This document shows, one piece after another, positions 5,964 to 11,183 of a stretch of 11,183 nt of DNA; within the stretch, counting starts at the first letter, position 1; every line of letters starts with the position of its first letter. The DNA is from an uncultured Clostridia bacterium (GTDB lineage: Bacteria > Bacillota > Clostridia > Lachnospirales > Anaerotignaceae): contig CATZIM010000035.1 of NCBI GenBank assembly GCA_958420075.1, forward strand, positions 1-11,183, in the 5' to 3' direction. A program made the position numbers and the translations under genes. The notes under the pieces are model-generated. The model saw only the letters and a list, made by a program, of their open reading frames with translations. It was not told where the DNA came from and made no database searches.

Positions 5964-8729
5964 CTACTTTCCGCGGCGTTTTTTGGCGTCCAGAAGCCGT
6001 TGTGTTGTATTTTTATGCTCTTCTGGCGTATTCGCCGGTTTTTCCGCAGCCGTTGTTTTCTTCTCTTTCTCCTGAGGCGGCTGTTCTTTTTCCACCTGTT
6101 TTGCAGTGGATTTCACAGGTTTTTCTGCTTTTTTCACCTGTTTTTCCTGTTTTCTGTCTTTCCGTACTGCAAGGGCTCCTTCTGCCCTCTGCAATACTGT
6201 GGGGAATCTCCGCAGGAAAATATCCAGCAGGAGCAGGAATACGCCCAGTATCAGCAAAGGATTCTGCATAGACTGATGTTTCACAGACTGTGCCGCATCT
6301 GCCGCAAAAACTTCACTGCCGCTGGTCAGCACTCTGCCGCCGGTGCTTTCAGCAATCTGCTGAAGGAGCTGACTGCCGTTTTCTCTGGTTGTCATGTCGT
6401 ACTCTTTGGGATAGGACAGATAAAAACCTGTATTGGAATTAGTGGTGGTTCCGTCTTTTTCTTCCACCTGCACCGCCGCCAGATAAGCCCCTTCTTTTGC
6501 CGAAGAAAAGACACCTTCATAAATCCCCGGAGCCGTTGACTGCATCTGTACGGTTTCTGTTTTATTGTCAGAAGAAACCACCGTTACCTGCACCTGAGAA
6601 ATATCCTCGGAAAAGGACATAGTCAGCCGCAGGACGCTGTCTTCTTCCCCCGCTTCCGCTGTCAGGGTCATATCCGTCATGGCGTTGTTTTTCATCATCC
6701 AGGAAACGGCATTTCTGAGAATTTTCACGCCGCTGTCTGATGCCAACCATTTCTCCGTCCATTGTCCATGTACGTCAGGTGTCCATGCCACCGTTCTGCC
6801 CAGACCATACTGCCATGTGGCCAGAATGGGTTCTTCCTTGTCACTGATGAGCACTTTGTCGGCTCTGGCTTTTGCCGTGGTGCTGATATAGCCGTCCAGT
6901 TCCGTGACAGCGTCAATGCCCGACAAAATGGCAGAAGCATCCTGCTGTTCTGGATAAAAAGTTCGGTTATTAATAAATTCTTTCCCAGCCAGAATGGTTT
7001 CTTTTGCGAAAATCTCCGGCAAATCCGTAAATTCATCCGTAAAGTAATACCGCCCATTGCCATTGTTCGCCAAACGCTGCAATAACTGTGTATCTGCGCT
7101 GCCCCCTACGGCTACCGTAGAAAGGGTAATGTTCCGCTGGCGCATTTCTGTCAAAAGACTGTCATAGCCGGACTGTTCCGCCTGACCGTCTGTCAAAAGG
7201 AGGATGTGCTTCTGTTTGGTATTTTCTTCCTTCATGGCATCCACTGCCATTTTCAAGGCAGGCAATATACTGGTACCTCCGTCCGCCTGAATACTGCCGA
7301 TGGCATTCGTCAGAGCGTCTTTGTTTTCTGTGACATTGCAAGGTTCCATCACCCATTCGGGAAAAGAGTCAAAAGCCACCACGCCTACCCTGTCGCCCTG
7401 CTGGAAATGATCCAGACTGCGGATGGCCGCTTCTTTTGCCATGTCAATACGGGAAACGCCATAATTACCGTCCATCATACTGCCGGAACGATCAATGACC
7501 ATAATCATAGTCAAATCAGAATTCTGCCCTTCTGTTTTCAAATCCATATCCACAGGGAGCATTTTCTCCAGCGGAGTATTCTGATAACCGCCCAGCGCAA
7601 AAGCATTTTCACCGCCGCTGACCAGCAGACCGCCGCCAGTGGTGCGGACATAAGTTTCCAGTGCAGTCAAAAATCCATCCGGCAGATTTTCCACCGATAC
7701 ATTGGCAAGGATGACGCCGTCATAAGCTCCCAGCTGCTCCATGGCAGTGGGTGCGCTGCCTGCTGTCACTTTCTGGACAGCCACCTGACCGGAAAGCATG
7801 CTTTCCCATTCTCTGCCGCTATCCTCCTGTTCCACAATGAGGACTCTGGGAATATCTTCTATATAAGTATAGGCATAAACCCGGTTGTTTTCTGCCATAG
7901 TGTCCTGCGCCGGAACAATTTCCGCCCGATAAGTTACACCGCCGCCAGTAGTGGTAATATCGGAAAATACCATACGGGTTTCGCCTTTATGGATTTCCGC
8001 AGATTCATCGGCAATGAGGGTATTGCCTTTGTACAGCCGCACCTGCGCCGTAGTATCAATATTTGCGTCAATCTGTAATGCCAATTCATAGCGGCTGTTG
8101 ATGTTGATGACTTCTGCCAATTCAAGCTTCGTCAGCTGCACTTCCGGCTGTTCTTCGGACACCAGAGGATATACGTCCACGGTAATGCCCTGTGCCGCCA
8201 ATGCTCTTGCCTGCTGCAAAGCATTCCCTTCTGTTTCGTTGCCGTCAGACAGGAGGACAATCCGTTTTGCTGTGCCATCCGGCAAAAGAGATGCGGACAG
8301 CCGCAGGGCATTTTCCAGAGAACTGCCGCCTTTATCCACCAAAGACAGAAATCCTGCCGTTACATTGGTATCTTTATCCGGCGTCAGTTCCACCCCTGCC
8401 CGTTTTCCGAAGGAAACCAAACCCAACTGGTCTCGATTTTCTTTGGCCTGCTGAGCTTCCTGCAAAAAGGTCTGTACCTCTCCTTCCGTTTTCTCCACGC
8501 TGGCGGAGCGGTCAACGGCAAATACCGTTGTGGTGGTATTGGCTGTCATAAGCAATGTGGGGTTTGCCATGGCAAGAATCAGCACAAAACAAAGTACCGC
8601 CCGCATGATGGTATGCACTTTTTTCCGAAATGGCGATGCAAACTGTCCGCCTTTGGCAAAAAACAGTATGGCTGCCATTACGGGAATCAATAAAATCAGC
8701 CAGTAAGGCTGCTGCCAATCAATGTTCAC
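5964..8729 (-). CDS. Double-vWA, membrane-anchored protein with a glutamine-amidotransferase-like region (BatA-related)
   Basis: The 921-residue protein has two N-terminal membrane segments (about 10-26 and 41-62), a first vWA domain (about 68-190) with MIDAS D73-R-S-A-S77 and SDG (161-163), and a beta-rich stretch. A class I glutamine-amidotransferase-like region follows (about 294-395). There the nucleophile-elbow area reads LLVSGGENAF and has no cysteine, so it is probably non-catalytic. A second vWA (about 407-575) has MIDAS D413-R-S-G-S417 and TDG (513-515). After a beta-rich region there is a C-terminal membrane segment (824-841), then a Lys/Glu-rich tail of about 75 residues, probably cytosolic. 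vWA domains bind partner proteins through a metal ion. BatA-type operons usually include a MoxR ATPase, expected upstream beyond the window. The start is GTG 8729, overlapping the previous gene by 11 nt, which implies translational coupling. The exact role in Firmicutes is unknown. Confidence 0.92.
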   Translation of the reverse strand: MNIDWQQPYWLILLIPVMAAILFFAKGGQFASPFRKKVHTIMRAVLCFVLILAMANPTLLMTANTTTTVFAVDRSASVEKTEGEVQTFLQEAQQAKENRDQLGLVSFGKRAGVELTPDKDTNVTAGFLSLVDKGGSSLENALRLSASLLPDGTAKRIVLLSDGNETEGNALQQARALAAQGITVDVYPLVSEEQPEVQLTKLELAEVININSRYELALQIDANIDTTAQVRLYKGNTLIADESAEIHKGETRMVFSDITTTGGGVTYRAEIVPAQDTMAENNRVYAYTYIEDIPRVLIVEQEDSGREWESMLSGQVAVQKVTAGSAPTAMEQLGAYDGVILANVSVENLPDGFLTALETYVRTTGGGLLVSGGENAFALGGYQNTPLEKMLPVDMDLKTEGQNSDLTMIMVIDRSGSMMDGNYGVSRIDMAKEAAIRSLDHFQQGDRVGVVAFDSFPEWVMEPCNVTENKDALTNAIGSIQADGGTSILPALKMAVDAMKEENTKQKHILLLTDGQAEQSGYDSLLTEMRQRNITLSTVAVGGSADTQLLQRLANNGNGRYYFTDEFTDLPEIFAKETILAGKEFINNRTFYPEQQDASAILSGIDAVTELDGYISTTAKARADKVLISDKEEPILATWQYGLGRTVAWTPDVHGQWTEKWLASDSGVKILRNAVSWMMKNNAMTDMTLTAEAGEEDSVLRLTMSFSEDISQVQVTVVSSDNKTETVQMQSTAPGIYEGVFSSAKEGAYLAAVQVEEKDGTTTNSNTGFYLSYPKEYDMTTRENGSQLLQQIAESTGGRVLTSGSEVFAADAAQSVKHQSMQNPLLILGVFLLLLDIFLRRFPTVLQRAEGALAVRKDRKQEKQVKKAEKPVKSTAKQVEKEQPPQEKEKKTTAAEKPANTPEEHKNTTQRLLDAKKRRGK

Positions 8730-10515
8730 GGCAATTCACCCGCCATTCTACAAGTAATACCACAAGGAGCAGCAACAGTACCCATTTGAGGATGCTTCTG
8801 CTGCCTTGAATTTCTTTCGTTGTGGATTGTGTCTGTTCCGCCTGTTCTCCCCGCAAGGACAAATCCGATTCTCCTTCGGTTTTCGCATTGACACCAAAGG
8901 GCGTTTCTGTCACATTCTGCGCGCTGTCTATTTCTCTAAGAGTATAAAGCCCCGGTTCTTCCGTTTCCGTCAATGTCTGTGGTGGAAATGGCGGTGCAAT
9001 GGAAATCTCTTTGCCTGCGGCTGTGACTACCTTTGCTGTTTCTGTGGTAGGCAGCAGAGAAAGGCTCACCTGTTCTCCCGCCGTCACTTGGGAAACCCCT
9101 GAACCATTGGCAGGGAAATACCATTCCATCAAACGATACAACAAGATGGGAAATTCCGTCTGCAAAGGGAAGTCACTGTCATGGAGGTCAAAACCTAGAA
9201 CTGCCACTTTTCTGCCGTTAGTTTCTCCATAAAGCCCCAAGGTCTGCCCTTCTGCCTGCAAAAAGGCTGTGCCCCAGGAAGCAGAAAGAGGCGTTCCTTT
9301 TGCCAGGGCAAAGGAAATGTCACCACAGTTTTCCAGACCACTGTCTGCAAGTCCACGGACATCCGCCGCAAATTCCCGTTCTGCCCCCGTTGCCACGATA
9401 CCATTTCCACTGGGTGGATTGATGAGGAGCCAATGTCCGTCCGTCGGCATGGTTTCCGGCAGTACACCGTCAAACACATACAGGCTGTAACCCGAGAGAT
9501 TTTCCTGCAAAGTATCTGTCTGATACAGTTCCACCTGATCGGATAGAGAAAGGGCTTTTTCCAGAAAGAGATTGCTTTCGGAAACCAGCAGTACTTTCTG
9601 CTGTTCTGCCGCCGCCAATCCCGCAAAACGGCTGTTATCTGCCATCAGAGCATCTTCTGGAGAAATCCGTGCTTCCAGCGTTTTTGTTTCCCCAGGAACA
9701 CCACGGAATACCACGTCCATATCTGCTCCAGCTGCCACTGTGACAGTTTTGGTGTCAAAGGCCGCACCATCCGCATAAAGGGTAATGGTTTTCTCTTGGT
9801 CGCTTTTGCCATAGTGATGGAGCCTTGCCATGACATACAATCCATCTTCCTGGGCTGTATGAGAAAGAAGTGTCACCGCTGTATTCTCCCCATCTCCGGC
9901 ATAGACCTGTTCTGTTGCGGATAATGTGCCAAGATTGCCGTATCCATCCGTATACACCACGATTTCGCCGCCCAAAGCTTCCTGTTCCGCTGAAAGCAGA
10001 CTTTTCGCCTCCTCCCAGTTGACACCGCCCGCTGTGGGAGAGGCATTTTCTACCATACGCAGAACCACATCTTTTTCCCCGCCGCTGACAGCAAGGGTTG
10101 GCGTATCTGTAAGCGTCACCAAAGAAAAACGAGAACCAGGTGCTGTATTTTCCAAAAGTTCCATCAAGTCTGCCTTTGCGGCATCAAAACGGCTTTTTTC
10201 CACATCTGTGGCCTGCATACTCAAAGAGCAGTCCAAACCAATGATGTAATCCCCCACCTGTATTTTCCCCATGAGATAAGGGCCGGACAAGGCAAGTGCA
10301 AGAAGGACAGCCGCCGCGATCTGCAAGAACATCAGCAGATTTTTCCACAGCTTCTGCCATGGCTCCTGTGCCTTTGTCTGGGTCAGCACCTTTTCCCAAA
10401 GATACAGGCTTGGCACCTGTTTTTCTTTATATTTTTGTTTTAATAAGTACATCAACAAGATGATCGGCACCGCAAGAAGTGCCAATCCTCCCAAAAGGGG
10501 CTGAGCAAAGTGCAT
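8719..10515 (-). CDS. vWA protein with N-terminal BatA-like membrane domain
   Basis: The 598-residue protein opens with the BatA/aerotolerance-regulator N-terminal pattern: a membrane segment (7-25), the VPSLYLWEKV segment (34-43) and a second membrane segment (60-80). Its vWA domain (about 88-215) has MIDAS D95-C-S-L-S99 and TDG (189-191). The remainder is a beta-rich extracytoplasmic region without recognisable catalytic motifs, followed by a C-terminal membrane segment (about 574-590) and a short basic end. vWA domains in this context act as metal-dependent protein-binding modules, and known BatA/MoxR systems are chaperone-like assemblies at the membrane. The start ATG has GAGGAGGGGG just upstream. 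It follows the lipoprotein gene by 25 nt and overlaps the double-vWA gene by 11 nt, so the two vWA proteins are probably made in a fixed ratio and may interact. The family call is firm and the substrate unknown. Confidence 0.92.
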   Translation of the reverse strand: MHFAQPLLGGLALLAVPIILLMYLLKQKYKEKQVPSLYLWEKVLTQTKAQEPWQKLWKNLLMFLQIAAAVLLALALSGPYLMGKIQVGDYIIGLDCSLSMQATDVEKSRFDAAKADLMELLENTAPGSRFSLVTLTDTPTLAVSGGEKDVVLRMVENASPTAGGVNWEEAKSLLSAEQEALGGEIVVYTDGYGNLGTLSATEQVYAGDGENTAVTLLSHTAQEDGLYVMARLHHYGKSDQEKTITLYADGAAFDTKTVTVAAGADMDVVFRGVPGETKTLEARISPEDALMADNSRFAGLAAAEQQKVLLVSESNLFLEKALSLSDQVELYQTDTLQENLSGYSLYVFDGVLPETMPTDGHWLLINPPSGNGIVATGAEREFAADVRGLADSGLENCGDISFALAKGTPLSASWGTAFLQAEGQTLGLYGETNGRKVAVLGFDLHDSDFPLQTEFPILLYRLMEWYFPANGSGVSQVTAGEQVSLSLLPTTETAKVVTAAGKEISIAPPFPPQTLTETEEPGLYTLREIDSAQNVTETPFGVNAKTEGESDLSLRGEQAEQTQSTTKEIQGSRSILKWVLLLLLVVLLVEWRVNCREH

Positions 10516-10540
10516 CGTCCCCCTCCTCTCTGCCTGTCAT

Positions 10541-11128
10541 TTAAGCGGCGCAATCCTGTAAGTATGCCGCCACATCCTCCGGTACCTGATACACTGCCAC
10601 AAAGTTTTCCTTTGGAATGAGAATATCCAGATATTTCGTCATGCCATCCAGAATCTCCAGTGTCACATAACCTTCTTTATAAACAGTCATTTGGGCAATC
10701 TTATAATCCGTATTGGAAACCGTTTCTCCCAGCTCGATGGTGGCATTCTGCCGCAGGGCAAAAGTGCCGCTTTCTGTCACATCCCCAGGCAATACGTCCA
10801 CCTTAGTCCATTTGGAAACCTGAATGGCTTCCAAAAAGGCATCCATATCTTCCACGGTGGTACCGTCGCTTTTCACCACGCGGACAGGCTTGCCGTCACT
10901 GTTTTCTTCCATAAAAATCTTCTCTGCCCAGTTGATTTTTGCCATTTCTGCTTCGATTTCCGCCTGTGCCTTATCCCATGCTTCTCCAGCTTGTTCCATG
11001 GCACTGCCCAACTGATGGGAGGCTTCCTGCAAACCATCTTTCAACTGCTGTTCATCCTCTGTGGAAAGATTGCCGCAGCCTGCCAGCATACACAGAGATA
11101 AAACACCTGCTATCTTCCAGATTTTCAT
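10541..11128 (-). CDS. Putative lipoprotein of the vWA operon
   Basis: I do not recognise a named family. From ATG 11128 the protein has 195 residues, with a short basic N-terminus, a hydrophobic core and a clear lipobox L15-A-G-C18. It should be cleaved by signal peptidase II and anchored outside the membrane. The mature start is a charged, Glu/Gln/Ala-rich, likely coiled-coil stretch (about 20-55). It is followed by a folded domain (about 57-195) with alternating charged and beta-like segments. The chosen ATG has AAGGGA 6 nt upstream. The longer frame starts with GTG at 11149 and has no Shine-Dalgarno at a suitable distance. The gene ends 25 nt before the BatA-like vWA gene. Co-transcription suggests it is a surface partner of the vWA pair, by context only. 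Confidence 0.85.
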   Translation of the reverse strand: MKIWKIAGVLSLCMLAGCGNLSTEDEQQLKDGLQEASHQLGSAMEQAGEAWDKAQAEIEAEMAKINWAEKIFMEENSDGKPVRVVKSDGTTVEDMDAFLEAIQVSKWTKVDVLPGDVTESGTFALRQNATIELGETVSNTDYKIAQMTVYKEGYVTLEILDGMTKYLDILIPKENFVAVYQVPEDVAAYLQDCAA

Positions 11129-11134
11129 ATAAAA

Positions 11135-11140
11135 TCCCTT
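11135..11140 (-). promoter_or_regulatory. Ribosome binding site deciding the lipoprotein start
   Basis: AAGGGA on the minus strand lies 6 nt before ATG 11128 and inside the longer GTG frame, so the ATG is favoured. Confidence 0.7.
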
Positions 11141-11145
11141 CTTTC

Positions 11146-11183
11146 TCACCGTTCCAGTGTGGCAAAATAATCAGAAACCAGTT
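11146..11183 (-). CDS. Possible 3' end of an upstream operon gene (partial)
   Basis: One minus-strand frame entering from the window edge reads LVSDYFATLER and then TGA at 11146-11148, 17 nt before the lipoprotein start. The tight spacing suits an operon, and a MoxR, DUF58 or similar gene would be expected here. Eleven codons are too few to identify a family, and another frame also ends nearby. Confidence 0.3.
   Translation of the reverse strand, partial: LVSDYFATLER

Overview
The window looks like chromosome from a low-to-mid-GC Gram-positive anaerobe of the Clostridia, possibly Lachnospirales. This is inferred from strong GGAGG-type ribosome binding sites, gene content (VanW/PG-binding protein, AIR-synthase-like protein, CNNM/CorC protein, BatA-like vWA proteins) and protein style; no rRNA or marker gene is present to fix the taxon. 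Every gene I can support lies on the minus strand, so the order of transcription runs from high to low coordinates. I see no tRNA, rRNA, CRISPR array, IS element or phage gene.

Layout in transcription order. (1) 11183-5964: the distal part of a BatA/MoxR-type operon. It holds the possible last codons of an upstream gene, a lipoprotein, a vWA protein with an N-terminal BatA-like membrane anchor, and a large double-vWA membrane protein whose GTG start overlaps the previous gene by 11 nt. (2) 5897-5816: an 82-bp inverted repeat that may end this operon and that carries a consensus extended -10 box in its loop, pointing at the next gene. (3) 5829/5760-4279: a VanW-family membrane-anchored cell-wall protein with its own terminator at 4244-4272. 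(4) 4165-1863: a two-gene operon of an AIR-synthase/HypE-like protein and a class I aminotransferase 22 nt downstream, closed by a terminator at 1801-1839. Its leader holds a terminator-like hairpin ahead of the first gene. (5) 1731-164: a CNNM/CorC (hemolysin-family) membrane protein behind a long leader, closed by a strong terminator at 55-97.

The most interesting part is the leader of the CNNM/CorC gene (1731-1490). It has a TTGACA promoter box and a Shine-Dalgarno sequence. A 23-codon ORF follows whose N-terminus alternates aspartate (D at 2, 4, 6 and 8). Its stop codon directly abuts a terminator-type hairpin ending in T5, and only then comes the real gene. This is the architecture of a translation-controlled transcription attenuator. 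Since CNNM/CorC proteins are linked to Mg2+ export, and acidic N-termini are known to destabilise ribosomes at low Mg2+, a magnesium-sensing leader peptide is a testable hypothesis. It is inference, not demonstrated here.

Several annotated starts should be shorter than the longest ORF: 1489 for the CNNM protein, 4059 for the AIR-synthase-like protein, 11128 for the lipoprotein, and probably TTG 5760 for VanW.
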